Below are positions 8,500 to 17,014 of a stretch of DNA of 64,000 nucleotides, in pieces. The position numbers and the translations under genes were made by a program. The DNA comes from Ruegeria_C sp040830705 (lineage in GTDB: Bacteria; Pseudomonadota; Alphaproteobacteria; Rhodobacterales; Rhodobacteraceae): contig JBFOME010000026.1 in the NCBI GenBank assembly GCA_040830705.1, positions 32,829 through 96,828 on the forward strand, written 5' to 3'. A model generated the notes under the pieces. It was not told the DNA's origin. It made no database searches and saw nothing but the letters and a program-made list of their open reading frames with translations. Within the stretch, counting starts at the first letter, position 1. Every line of letters starts with the position of its first letter.

Positions 8500-9435
8500 T
8501 CAATAGCCGCGCGCGCGGTCGACCTCATGCAGCAGCGCTTCGCCGGCACCAAGGCGGCGGAAGTTCTCGGCCACATCTTGCAGTGCGTTCCCGAGATGCC
8601 AGCCGGAGACATGCGGCGTGATGGTGACATTTGGATGAGACCAAAGCGGGTTGTCACTCGGCAGCGGTTCCTGGCTGACGACGTCCAGAACCGCGTGTCC
8701 GGGTGTCCCGCCGTCCAGAGCGTGCAGCAATGCGGTCTCGTCGATCAGGTCGCCGCGCCCGGCGTTGAGCAACTGGCTGCCGGGTTTCATTGCGGCGAGC
8801 ATCGGAGCGTTGATCAGCCCTGCGGTTTCCGGGGTGCTGGGCAGGATCGCGCAGACATGGTCGCAGTGGCGCAGCATGGCGGGCAGGGCGTCGTAGCCGT
8901 GGTAGGTGGTCACGCCCGGAAGCGATTTTGACGAGCGGCTCCAGCCATGGACCTGAAAGCCGATCTGGGTCATCAGCCGTGCGGTATGGCCGCCGATATG
9001 GCCCAGCCCCAATACGCCCACCGCCGTTTCCGCAGTCACCATGGGCGCGGTCGGGCCCCAGTGCGCTTGCGCCTGCTGGCTGCGATAGCGGTCCCCCTGA
9101 CGCTGCGCGTTCAGGATATAGGTCAGGAACCACTCGGCAATCTCGCGCGCCGGGGCTTCGGGCTTCAGACGCGCGACCCGCACATGGTCGGAGAGGGCAG
9201 GGTGGCGCACGATGGTTTCGACACCTGCCCCCAGCTTTTGCACCAGTTTCAGATTGGGGAGCGTTTGCGGAAGGCTCGGTTCAAGTCGCGAAACCGCAAG
9301 CATCGTCACTGCATCCAGATCACCGGGGTCTGACAATGTCCGCACATCGATACCGGCGGCATGGCTTTGAAGGGTATCTGCGATCTCTTCATCGGTCATC
9401 CATCCGCCGTGGCCAACGTTGATCAAAAGCGCCAT
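8500..9435 (-). CDS. D-isomer-specific 2-hydroxyacid dehydrogenase, GhrA-like glyoxylate/hydroxypyruvate reductase
   Basis: A 311-residue NAD(P)-dependent dehydrogenase. The Rossmann motif GVLGLGHIG, catalytic Arg in LNAGRGDLID, Glu in VSQEPLP and His in TPHVSGWH form the family's active set. The overall pattern, including WSRSSK after the nucleotide site, resembles GhrA, which reduces glyoxylate and hydroxypyruvate with NADPH. The ATG at 9435 is chosen because MALLINVGHGGW is the normal family start; a longer frame reaches 9486. Substrate preference is inferred only. The gene diverges from the acyl-CoA dehydrogenase gene, with about 120 bases between them. Confidence 0.85.
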   Translation of the reverse strand: MALLINVGHGGWMTDEEIADTLQSHAAGIDVRTLSDPGDLDAVTMLAVSRLEPSLPQTLPNLKLVQKLGAGVETIVRHPALSDHVRVARLKPEAPAREIAEWFLTYILNAQRQGDRYRSQQAQAHWGPTAPMVTAETAVGVLGLGHIGGHTARLMTQIGFQVHGWSRSSKSLPGVTTYHGYDALPAMLRHCDHVCAILPSTPETAGLINAPMLAAMKPGSQLLNAGRGDLIDETALLHALDGGTPGHAVLDVVSQEPLPSDNPLWSHPNVTITPHVSGWHLGNALQDVAENFRRLGAGEALLHEVDRARGY

Positions 9436-9554
9436 GGGTGTACCTCCCGCTATTCCAAGGTAACGCTTCGTCACCCAACTGGACATCTGCCGCCCAGCTA
9501 AGTCATCCTGCGATCAAAGGTAAAGCCCGGCAATTCCGGCAAGGGAGAAAATTC

Positions 9555-10790
9555 ATGACAATGAGCTTTGGGATGCGGGAAGAACACCGCGCGCTTCTGG
9601 ATCGGGTGAGCGCGTTGATCCGCGACGAGGTCATGCCGCTGGAAGAGGAATACCAGGCTGAGGTCGCCAAGGGCGACCGCTGGCAATACACCGCGCGCCA
9701 GACCGAGATCCTGGAAGGTCTGAAGGCCAAAGCCAAGGCGGCGGGGCTGTGGAATTTCTGGCTGACTGACAGCGCGCGCGGCTTTGGGCTGACGACAGTT
9801 GAATATGCCTATTTCGCCGAAGAGATGGGCAAGACACCATTGGGGGCCGAGGTCTTCAACTGCTCCGCACCCGATACCGGCAACATGGAAGTGTTCGAAA
9901 GATACGGCACCGAGGCCATGAAGGCGCAATGGCTCGCACCTCTGCTGGAGGGCGAAATCCGCTCAGCCTATCTGATGACCGAGCCAAGTGTCGCCTCGTC
10001 CGACGCCACCAATATTTCGATGTCCTGTGAGCGGGACGGGGATGCGTATGTGCTGAATGGCGAGAAATGGTGGGCCTCGGGCGCAGGGGATCCGCGCTGC
10101 CGGGTCTATATCGTGATGGTACGGACCGGCGATGAAGAGGCGCCGAAACACAAGCGGCATTCGATGATCGTGGTGCCCGCTGATACGCCGGGGATCGAGG
10201 TGCTGCGCCCGATGCAGGTCTACGGCCATGACGACGCGCCGCACGGGCATATGCATATTCGTTTCACCGATGTGCGGGTGCCTGTCGAGAACATGCTATT
10301 GGGCGAGGGGCGCGGATTTGAAATTGCGCAGGGCCGTCTGGGGCCGGGGCGAATCCACCATTGCATGCGCGCCATCGGGCAAGCGGAAGCCGCGCTGGAA
10401 CAGATGTGTCGACGCTCGCTGCAGCGCGAGGCGTTTGGCAAGCGACTGGCGCAGCTTGGGGCCAATTACGACATCATCGCCGAATGCCGGATGGAGATCG
10501 AGATGGCGCGCCTGCTGTGCCTGAAAGCGGCGTGGTATATGGATCAGGGCGATGCGCGTGCCGCCGCCCCTTGGATCTCGCAAATCAAAGTGATCGCGCC
10601 GCGCGTAGCACTCAAGGTGATCGATGAGGCGGCGCAGATGTTTGGCGCGCAAGGGATCAGCCAGGACACCCCGCTGGCCGCCGCCTGGACCCATGTGCGG
10701 ACCTTGCGATTGGCAGACGGACCGGACGCGGTGCATCGGCGGCAGGTTGCCCGAACCGAGCTACGAAAATACACGCAGGAGAAAGTCTGA
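9555..10790 (+). CDS. Acyl-CoA dehydrogenase (ACAD10/11-like)
   Basis: The 411-residue flavoprotein has the acyl-CoA dehydrogenase order of N-terminal helical domain, middle beta domain (YLMTEPSVASSDATN and NGEKWWASGA) and C-terminal helical domain (FGAQGISQDTPLA, RTLRLADGPDAVH). The last motif and the length match the ACAD10/11-like branch, which often acts on branched or hydroxylated acyl-CoAs. It would oxidise an acyl-CoA to the 2,3-enoyl-CoA with electrons passing to ETF. ATG 9555 follows the ribosome site AAGGGAG. No beta-oxidation partner is adjacent, so the substrate is unknown. Confidence 0.92.
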   Translation: MTMSFGMREEHRALLDRVSALIRDEVMPLEEEYQAEVAKGDRWQYTARQTEILEGLKAKAKAAGLWNFWLTDSARGFGLTTVEYAYFAEEMGKTPLGAEVFNCSAPDTGNMEVFERYGTEAMKAQWLAPLLEGEIRSAYLMTEPSVASSDATNISMSCERDGDAYVLNGEKWWASGAGDPRCRVYIVMVRTGDEEAPKHKRHSMIVVPADTPGIEVLRPMQVYGHDDAPHGHMHIRFTDVRVPVENMLLGEGRGFEIAQGRLGPGRIHHCMRAIGQAEAALEQMCRRSLQREAFGKRLAQLGANYDIIAECRMEIEMARLLCLKAAWYMDQGDARAAAPWISQIKVIAPRVALKVIDEAAQMFGAQGISQDTPLAAAWTHVRTLRLADGPDAVHRRQVARTELRKYTQEKV

Positions 10791-10836
10791 GCCGCATTGC
10801 GTTGCACCTCAGCCGGGGCGGCCCTATCTTCACCGC

Positions 10837-11487
10837 ATGAGACGTGTTCTGCCCCTTGCCCTGTGCCTGATGCCGTTTGGCCTGAATGCGCATCCGCATG
10901 TGTTTGTGGATACTGGACTGGATGTGGTCTTTGACGCGGAAAACCGGCTGACCCACGTAAAAGTCACCTGGGCCTATGACGACTTCTACTCGCTGCTGAT
11001 CCTCGAAGACCTGGGGCTAGATTCAGATGCCGACAATGTTCTGGCACCTTGGGAGCAGGAAAGGTTGCGGGGCTTTGACATGAACTGGGTGCCAGGCTTC
11101 AACGGTGATCTGGACGTGCGGCTGGGCGGCGAGCCGCTGGATCTCTCGGGTCCGCTGGAACCGACGGCGGAACTGCGCGACGGGCGTATCGTGACAACCC
11201 ATCTGCGGGAAGTGACTGGGCAGCCGGTGACATTGGGCGAGACGCTGTCGCTGAGTGCGTATGACGAGAGCTTCTATACAAGCTATGACCTGACATTACC
11301 GGTACGTGTCATGGGGGCCGACACCTGTATGACCGATCGCATTGATCCAGACATTGACCAGAAGCTGCGGGAGATGCGGGCCTTTTTGTTGACGATAGAC
11401 GCAAATGCCGACCTGGAAGAAAATGACATACCGATGATCGGCGCCGAGTTCGCCTCCGAGATCCGGATCACATGTCCAAACTCCTGA
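10837..11487 (+). CDS. DUF1007-family periplasmic protein of a metal-transport pair
   Basis: The 216-residue protein has a signal peptide (residues 1-18, ending LNA) and the mature start HPHVFVDT, typical of DUF1007 proteins. These usually lie beside NicO/RcnA-type membrane transporters, as here, and are thought to be periplasmic metal-handling partners. The HPH start could bind a transition metal; that is inference. The gene overlaps the following transporter by 16 bases, so the two are coupled. ATG 10837 is selected by the signal peptide; the open frame upstream overlaps the acyl-CoA dehydrogenase gene. Confidence 0.85.
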   Translation: MRRVLPLALCLMPFGLNAHPHVFVDTGLDVVFDAENRLTHVKVTWAYDDFYSLLILEDLGLDSDADNVLAPWEQERLRGFDMNWVPGFNGDLDVRLGGEPLDLSGPLEPTAELRDGRIVTTHLREVTGQPVTLGETLSLSAYDESFYTSYDLTLPVRVMGADTCMTDRIDPDIDQKLREMRAFLLTIDANADLEENDIPMIGAEFASEIRITCPNS

Positions 11488-12371
11488 TTCTCCCGGTTGG
11501 TATCGCCGCGGCTTTGTTGCTGTGGCTGTGGGCCGGTGGCGGTTTCGATCAACTGGCCGTCTGGGCGGCGGGCGAGCAGCGCGACTTTCAGAACCGCATC
11601 GCAGCGGCGCTGCGCGGATTGAGGGCTGGGCATTCGGGCGCGTTCTGGCTCCTCATGGGGGTGTGTTTCGCCTACGGGTTCTTTCACGCGGTCGGGCCTG
11701 GCCACGGCAAGGTCTTGATCGGGGGTTACGGGTTGGGCCGCCGGGTGCCATGGCTGCGGCTGAGCGTGATCTCGCTGCTGGCCAGTCTGGGGCAGGCGGT
11801 AACCGCGGTGGCCATCGTCTATGCTGGGGTCTTTCTATTCGACATGACCCGCGAGCGGCTGATCGGCGTGACCGAGGATGTCATGGCGCCGGTCAGCTAC
11901 GGCGCAATTGCGCTGGTCGGGCTTTGGTTGCTTTGGCGTGGGCTGCGGCGACTGCTGCGCCAACGCAACGCGCATACCCATGCACATGCGCATGATCACG
12001 GCACTTGCGAAAGCTGTGGTCACAAACATGGCCCCGATCTGAGCGAGGTTGATCAGGTCTCGACCCTGCGCGAGGCGCTGGCGCTGATCCTCAGCATCGC
12101 GATCCGGCCCTGTACGGGAGCGTTGTTCGTGCTGCTGATTACCTGGCAGATGGGCATTTCCGGGGCTGGCATCGCCGGGGCGTTTGCCATGGCGCTGGGC
12201 ACCGCCACCGTGACAATAACCGTTGGTCTTGCCGCCGCAGGCATGCGCGGCGGTATTGCCGGATCTGCCGGCGCATTCCAGCAGGCCGCACGGGTGTTGC
12301 CCCTGGTCGAACTTATGGCGGGGCTGGTGGTTGCCGTGGTGGCTGGCGGCCTGATGATGCGCGCGCTCTGA
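11472..12371 (+). CDS. NicO/RcnA-family nickel/cobalt (or zinc) transporter
   Basis: A 299-residue polytopic membrane protein. An early helix carries FHAVGPGHGK (residues 71-80), the metal-site motif of NicO transporters; a cytoplasmic or periplasmic loop at about residues 167-186 is rich in His and Cys (HTHAHAHDHGTCESCGHKH), and a later helix contains RPCTGALFVLL. RcnA members export Ni/Co, while others import metals; the DUF1007 partner and the His/Cys loop are also seen in systems under zinc control. Direction and metal are not decided by the sequence. The gene overlaps the DUF1007 gene and converges with truA, only 5 bases apart. Confidence 0.88.
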   Translation: MSKLLILPVGIAAALLLWLWAGGGFDQLAVWAAGEQRDFQNRIAAALRGLRAGHSGAFWLLMGVCFAYGFFHAVGPGHGKVLIGGYGLGRRVPWLRLSVISLLASLGQAVTAVAIVYAGVFLFDMTRERLIGVTEDVMAPVSYGAIALVGLWLLWRGLRRLLRQRNAHTHAHAHDHGTCESCGHKHGPDLSEVDQVSTLREALALILSIAIRPCTGALFVLLITWQMGISGAGIAGAFAMALGTATVTITVGLAAAGMRGGIAGSAGAFQQAARVLPLVELMAGLVVAVVAGGLMMRAL

Positions 12372-12376
12372 ACCGA

Positions 12377-13144
12377 TCAGCCGAAGACCGGTTCGAGGTA
12401 GTGAACCTGCGCCAAATAAAGCCCCTGCGGCGGGCAGACAGGACCGCAAGCCGCGCGATCCCGCGCCTCCAGCGCGGTGCGCACATCTTGGGGCGACCAG
12501 GCCCCGGCACCGACCCGTTCCAACGTGCCGACAAAGCTGCGCACCTGATTGTGCAGGAAGCTGCGGGCGCGGACATGGAAATGTATCTCTGGCCCCGAAA
12601 ACCCCGCTACGCGCTCGACCCGCAATTCATCCAGTGTCTTGATCGGACTCGCCGCCTGACAGATGGATGAGCGGAAGGTGGTGAAGTCATGCCGCCCCAG
12701 CAAGAGATCCGCGCCACGCTGCATTGCCTCCACATCGAGTTGGTGGTTAATGCGCCAAACCTGACCTGCCTCATGCGTGGCAGGCGCGCGCCGCATCAGA
12801 ATCCGAAATAGATATTGCCGCTCAACGGCCGAGAACCGCGCGTGCCATTCGTCCTCTACCCGCGCTGCGGCGACAATAGCGACGTGGTTTGGCTTGAGAT
12901 GGTGGTTCAGCGCTTCTGAAAGCCGAAACGGGTCCCAGTCCTTGGCCAGATCGCAATGGGCCACCTGACCCAGCGCATGCACGCCCGCATCAGTACGGCC
13001 CGCAGCGGCAATCGTATGTGCGCCCGGTTCCAGTCGGGACAGCGCATCCTCGATCGCGCCCTGCACAGAGGGCTGATCTTTCTGGCGCTGCCAACCGGCA
13101 AAAGGCGCGCCCTGATATTCGACTTTTAGTGCGTAGCGAGGCAT
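12377..13144 (-). CDS. truA: tRNA pseudouridine(38-40) synthase
   Basis: The 255-residue enzyme has the TruA signature GRTDAGVHALGQVAH with the catalytic Asp52, the N-terminal MPRYALKVEYQG and the later FLHNQVRSFVGTL. It isomerises uridines 38-40 in the anticodon arm of many tRNAs. Length and motifs are standard. In many alphaproteobacteria truA lies beside fmt or def; here it stands alone, converging with the NicO transporter gene. Confidence 0.96.
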   Translation of the reverse strand: MPRYALKVEYQGAPFAGWQRQKDQPSVQGAIEDALSRLEPGAHTIAAAGRTDAGVHALGQVAHCDLAKDWDPFRLSEALNHHLKPNHVAIVAAARVEDEWHARFSAVERQYLFRILMRRAPATHEAGQVWRINHQLDVEAMQRGADLLLGRHDFTTFRSSICQAASPIKTLDELRVERVAGFSGPEIHFHVRARSFLHNQVRSFVGTLERVGAGAWSPQDVRTALEARDRAACGPVCPPQGLYLAQVHYLEPVFG

Positions 13145-13363
13145 AGGGCGCAGCTATCCAACCGACGCGGCGATGTCCAGCGGGCGGAGCGCCGCCCGCG
13201 CTGTCAAAGTTGGGTCCGGGTTAAGCTCTGCCGGAATAGGCCAACGGAAGTAAAGAACCCCGTGCCGAGACGTAAACAGATAGGATGCCAAACGCATTGT
13301 TGTGTTTCACAAACTTGTCGCACCGGTACGCATTCGGGCCAAAGCGTCTGATCTTGTGAGAAA

Positions 13364-13447
13364 TGGTGGGCGACCCTGGAATCGAACCAGGCGTGCGTCT
13401 CCGCGAGGGAGTTACAGTCCCCTGCCACACCTTGCGGCCTGTCGCCC
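13364..13447 (-). tRNA. tRNA-Tyr (anticodon GUA)
   Basis: On the minus strand an 84-base tRNA with the acceptor stem GGGCGAC/GTCGCCC, discriminator A and encoded CCA. The anticodon loop CTGTAAC gives GUA. The long variable arm (between the anticodon stem and TTCGATTCC) is a class II tRNA feature expected for bacterial tRNA-Tyr. Confidence 0.96.
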
Positions 13448-13664
13448 AACACGGTGCGGGGATAGACAAGCGGGCAAGGGGCGTCAACCGGAAAATGTGG
13501 ATTTCGCGACGCTCCGGCTGCGCGGGCAAATTGCGGGTCCCGCACTTGATTTTCCGACAGAAACGGGAGGCGGCCCACAGCGATCGCAATCGCCTGCAAG
13601 ACTGTGTTTCCCAGCGCCATCGCATCTGATATGTGCCCCGAACCAAAGGACGGATGGGCGGGAT

Positions 13665-14441
13665 ATGGCCAAGAAACCCAAATGGGTCGTTGAGAAAGAG
13701 CAGGCGCGCAAGGCAGCGGGCAACGAGACTGTGTGGCTCTTTGGCCTGCACGCGGTTCGCGATGCGTTGCTCAACCCGGCGCGGCAGAAACTGCGCCTTC
13801 TGGTCACCCTGAACGCACGCGACAAGCTGGCAGAGGCGATTGCCGAGGGTGGGATCGAGCCAGAGATCGTCGATCCCCGCAAGTTCAGCGCTCCGATTGA
13901 CCCCGGGTCGGTCCATCAGGGCGCGGCGCTGGAGGTACGACCGCTGAACTGGGGCGGGCTGGCCGAGAATTGCATCGGCCGCGAAAACCCCCGCGTGATC
14001 CTGCTGGATCGGGTTACCGATCCGCACAATGTGGGGGCGATCCTGCGCTCGGCCGAGGTATTGGGCGCCAGCGCGGTGATCGGCACTCGGCACCATTCGG
14101 CCCCTGAAACCGGCGCGCTGGCCAAGACCGCCAGCGGCGCTTTGGAGCGCCAGCCTTATCTGCGGGTCCGCAATCTGGCCGATGCCATCACTGAATTGCA
14201 GGGCATGGGGTTTCTTGTGTTGGGGTTGGACGGTGAGGCCGAAGATACCATCGAACAAACACTTGGCGCGCAAAAGGCGCAGCCGGTGGCGCTGGTGCTG
14301 GGGGCCGAGGGGCCGGGATTGCGGCAAAAAACAAAGGAAACGGTCGACAAGCTGGTCAAAATCGACGCGGCAGGCGGATTTGGCTCGCTCAACGTCTCAA
14401 ATGCGGCGGCGATTGCCCTATATGCCTCTCAACCACGATAG
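13665..14441 (+). CDS. rlmB: TrmH/RlmB-family rRNA 2'-O-ribose methyltransferase
   Basis: The 258-residue SPOUT enzyme has an N-terminal substrate-binding domain (WLFGLHAVRDAL) and the three SpoU motifs: LLDRVTDPHNVGAILRSA, LVLGAEGPGL and SLNVSNAAAIALY. This fits RlmB, which methylates G2251 of 23S rRNA; other TrmH-family targets cannot be excluded. ATG 13665 begins MAKKPKWV; the frame is open upstream across the tRNA-Tyr region, which is not coding. The stop TAG is followed in the same frame by the zinc-ribbon gene described next. Confidence 0.9.
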   Translation: MAKKPKWVVEKEQARKAAGNETVWLFGLHAVRDALLNPARQKLRLLVTLNARDKLAEAIAEGGIEPEIVDPRKFSAPIDPGSVHQGAALEVRPLNWGGLAENCIGRENPRVILLDRVTDPHNVGAILRSAEVLGASAVIGTRHHSAPETGALAKTASGALERQPYLRVRNLADAITELQGMGFLVLGLDGEAEDTIEQTLGAQKAQPVALVLGAEGPGLRQKTKETVDKLVKIDAAGGFGSLNVSNAAAIALYASQPR

Positions 14442-14450
14442 GAGACCGAC

Positions 14451-14741
14451 ATTTCCAGCCCTCAGAAAATCGCCACCTGCTGCTATTGCGGCACCCGCGC
14501 CGCACTGGTTCTAAGAGGGCGCGAACGGCATGAGCTAAGTTGCTCAGCCTGCGGCGCGCCTTTGCATGACCTGAAAATGCTGCGGCGCGAACGGGTGCAG
14601 ACACAAAAAAAGAGCACCCCTGCCGCAAACGTCCCGCCGGCGCGGCGTAAGAAGACGCAACGCAAGCCAAAGAAGCGTAAGTCATTGTTTTCGAAAGTCC
14701 TTGAGGAAGCCTGGGATGTGGTCGAGGACGTTTTTGACTAG
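14451..14741 (+). CDS. Small zinc-ribbon protein, apparent ATT start
   Basis: A 96-codon frame with clear protein logic: CCYCG near the N-terminus and CSACG about 24 residues later form a Cys4 zinc ribbon; a long Lys/Arg-rich linker follows, then the amphipathic end SLFSKVLEEAWDVVEDVFD. No ATG, GTG or TTG precedes the ribbon in frame: the rlmB stop codon TAG (14439-14441) is only three codons upstream in the same frame. ATT at 14451 is preceded at 6 bases by AGGAG, which overlaps the rlmB stop. Initiation at ATT is therefore the simplest reading, with coupling to rlmB; stop-codon readthrough would be the alternative. A late in-frame ATG would lose the ribbon. Function is unknown; nucleic-acid binding is plausible from the ribbon and basic linker. 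Confidence 0.7.
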   Translation: MSSPQKIATCCYCGTRAALVLRGRERHELSCSACGAPLHDLKMLRRERVQTQKKSTPAANVPPARRKKTQRKPKKRKSLFSKVLEEAWDVVEDVFD

Positions 14742-14827
14742 GCGCCGGACAGACACATTTCCATCACAACCCCGTCAGAGGGCTTTCATAATCGCGGCGC
14801 TGCGGGCATTTTGAGCCAATCGCAACC

Positions 14828-15289
14828 ATGAAACACGCCGGAATGCCGACCAGACGTAACATCCTTGCCGGGTTGGGTGCACTTGCACTTGCTCCTGCCG
14901 CGCGCGCCGCTTCACCGATGATCTATTCGCAGGGGGGAGCGGCGATCGCGGGGTTCGATACGGTGTCCTATTTTGTCGATGGCGGCCCGGTTCCCGGCCA
15001 ACCCGACAATGCGTTGATGTGGAAGGGCGCGGTCTGGCACTTCGCCAGCGATGAAAATCGCGAGGCGTTCGAGGCAAATCCCCGTGCTTTTGCGCCGCAA
15101 TTCGGCGGCTATTGCGCCTATGCGGTCTCGCAAGGGCAGCTGAGCACGATTGACCCGAATATCTGGCATGTCATCGACGACAAACTCTATCTGATCCATT
15201 CGAATAACATCGAACGGATCTGGATGCGCGACCCAATGGCAAACATCGAACTGGCCGAGGCGAACTGGCCCGAGGTTCTTTATCGCTGA
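14828..15289 (+). CDS. YHS-domain exported protein
   Basis: The 153-residue protein begins with a twin-arginine-like signal (TRRNILAGLGALALAPAARA) and has a YHS domain: AGFDTVSYFVDGGPVPG, a tryptophan-rich core (MWKGAVWHFASDENREAF) and APQFGGYCAYAVSQG. YHS domains often bind metals or occur next to copper and other metal proteins; no partner is visible here. The start is either ATG 14828 or ATG 14843; the latter places the arginine pair closer to the N-terminus. Function beyond the domain is unknown. Confidence 0.8.
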   Translation: MKHAGMPTRRNILAGLGALALAPAARAASPMIYSQGGAAIAGFDTVSYFVDGGPVPGQPDNALMWKGAVWHFASDENREAFEANPRAFAPQFGGYCAYAVSQGQLSTIDPNIWHVIDDKLYLIHSNNIERIWMRDPMANIELAEANWPEVLYR

Positions 15290-15434
15290 TCGGCGGAAAT
15301 CCGCCGGAACTGGTGTGGACGCATATGAAAGTCGCAACGCACCTCTTTTTTTCCGGCTCGCAACGCATACCTGACATCATGACCGCGGACAGGAACTTCC
15401 GCGCGTCATTTCACTGTCCCTCGTTCCATACCTT

Positions 15435-15462
15435 GCGCCCAGGTCTTCCTGGGCGCTTTTTT
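15435..15462 (+). terminator. Strong intrinsic terminator
   Basis: A perfect 9-bp stem (GCGCCCAGG at 15435-15443, CCTGGGCGC at 15448-15456) with a TCTT loop is followed by six T residues. It lies 145 bases after the YHS gene and 28 bases before the CoA-binding gene, so it ends either the YHS transcript or an unseen short transcript in 15300-15460. A GC hairpin without T residues (CGGCGG/CCGCCG, 15291-15306) sits directly after the YHS stop. Confidence 0.85.
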
Positions 15463-15490
15463 CTTTGGCGCAGGTGTTTAGAGTGCCCTC

Positions 15491-15961
15491 ATGACTGGAT
15501 ACAATGATGCATATCTCAAGGACATCCTGACCCGGACCAAGGTGATTGCGGTTGTGGGGGTGTCGATGAACCCGGTGCGACCCAGCTATTATGTGGCACG
15601 ATACCTGAGCCTGAAGGGGTTCCGGGTGATCCCTGTCAATCCCGGCCATGCGGGCAAGGTGTTGTTTGGCGAAAAAGTCTGTGCCGGATTGCCGGAAATA
15701 ACCGAGCCGGTGGATATGGTGGATATCTTCCGCCGCTCCGAGGCGGTGCCGCCCATCGTTGACGAAGCGCTGGAGGTATTCCCCACGCTGCGCACGATCT
15801 GGATGCAGATCGGTGTCGAGCACGCCGAGACCGCCGCGCGCGCGCAGGCCCGCGGCATCGACGTGATCCAGAACCGCTGCCCCAAGATCGAATATCAACG
15901 CCTCTTTGGTGAGCTTCGCATGGGTGGATTTGCGACCGGGATCATTTCTTCCAAATTATGA
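15491..15961 (+). CDS. CoA-binding (YccU-like) protein
   Basis: A 156-residue Rossmann-fold protein of the CoA_binding family. Characteristic segments are VIAVVGVSMNPVRPSYYVARYL, read here as a nucleotide loop after the first strand, VIPVNPGHAGKVLFGEKV and WMQIGVEHAETAARAQ, ending with the conserved NRCPKIEY. Such proteins bind CoA through the succinyl-CoA-synthetase-like domain; a cellular role is not established. It starts at ATG 15491, just after a strong terminator, and so must have its own promoter in the 28 bases upstream or read from within the terminator region. Confidence 0.85.
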   Translation: MTGYNDAYLKDILTRTKVIAVVGVSMNPVRPSYYVARYLSLKGFRVIPVNPGHAGKVLFGEKVCAGLPEITEPVDMVDIFRRSEAVPPIVDEALEVFPTLRTIWMQIGVEHAETAARAQARGIDVIQNRCPKIEYQRLFGELRMGGFATGIISSKL

Positions 15962-16136
15962 AGGGGGTTCTCAAGGCGGAACGAGCGACGGTTTTGCGGG
16001 CTTCACTGCTACGCGCGCGCCTTGCCCCTCTACGTCAGCTGATGCAAGCTTGTTGGCGGAGGAGGGACATCCATTTCACCACTAGTCCCGTTCCTAAACG
16101 AGACAGTAAGGTACCATGTTTTGGGAGGGGTGAGTC

Positions 16137-16955
16137 ATGGCATCCAAGACCGCAGGTTCCAAACCACAAGACAACCCGACGCCGACGCAGCAGACCATGA
16201 TCAAGGTCAACAAGGTGACTTCGGATGATATCACCGCATCGCTGAAGGCCGGGTTCTCCGACTTTCTGGCACGCCCCGTCATGAGCGGCTTCTTCGGCCT
16301 GTTTTATGCGGTATTCGGCATCCTGTTTGTCTGGTGCCTGGTCTGGCTCGGCAAGATTTGGATGATCATTCCGGCGGCTGTGGGTTTCCCGCTGGTCGCT
16401 CCTTTCGCCGCTGCCGGGCTTTATGAAATGTCCCGCCGGTTGCAGAAGGGAGACAGTTTCGGCTGGTCTGACATCCTCAGCGTCATGGCCAATCAACGCA
16501 AACGCGAGATGGGCTGGATGGCCTTTGTTACCCTGTTCATATTCTGGGTATGGACTTACCAGGTTCGGCTTTGGCTGGCGATAATCCTGCAGGATGCCTC
16601 CTTTTCGGACTTTGACGGGTTTCTGAACACGGTGTTCTTCACACCACAGGGCTGGACCTTCCTTGCGGTTGGCACCTGCGTAGGCGCGTTTCTTTCGGCG
16701 GTCCTGTTCTCGGTGACCGTCGTCGCCATGCCCATGCTGCTAGACCGGGAAACAAACTTCGTTTCCGCCATGGTAACAAGCGTTCGCGTCGTAACGGAAA
16801 GCCCGATGGTCATGCTCGGCTGGGCGGCGATCATCTCGGTGACTATGCTGTTATCGATGGTTCCGGCGTTTCTGGGCCTGATCTTCACCCTGCCGATCCT
16901 TGGCCACACGACATGGCATCTCTATCAACGGGCCGTCGCGCCGGCGGAGGCGTGA
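16137..16955 (+). CDS. DUF2189-family integral membrane protein
   Basis: The 272-residue protein has an N-terminal cytoplasmic tail rich in Lys/Thr/Gln and then six predicted hydrophobic segments (for example MSGFFGLFYAVFGILFVW and FLAVGTCVGAFLSAVLF). The order DDITASLKAGFSDFLARP followed by paired helices and PLVAPFAAAGLYEMSRRLQKG is characteristic of DUF2189. ATG 16137 follows GGGAGGGGTGA. Function is unknown. It stands alone between the CoA-binding gene and a minus-strand lipoprotein gene, 60 bases away. Confidence 0.82.
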   Translation: MASKTAGSKPQDNPTPTQQTMIKVNKVTSDDITASLKAGFSDFLARPVMSGFFGLFYAVFGILFVWCLVWLGKIWMIIPAAVGFPLVAPFAAAGLYEMSRRLQKGDSFGWSDILSVMANQRKREMGWMAFVTLFIFWVWTYQVRLWLAIILQDASFSDFDGFLNTVFFTPQGWTFLAVGTCVGAFLSAVLFSVTVVAMPMLLDRETNFVSAMVTSVRVVTESPMVMLGWAAIISVTMLLSMVPAFLGLIFTLPILGHTTWHLYQRAVAPAEA

Positions 16956-17014
16956 TCTATCCAATTCGCTCTTGGGGCAGGCGCGCGCGCTGAGAGGCTG
17001 GCAACATGCAGTTC

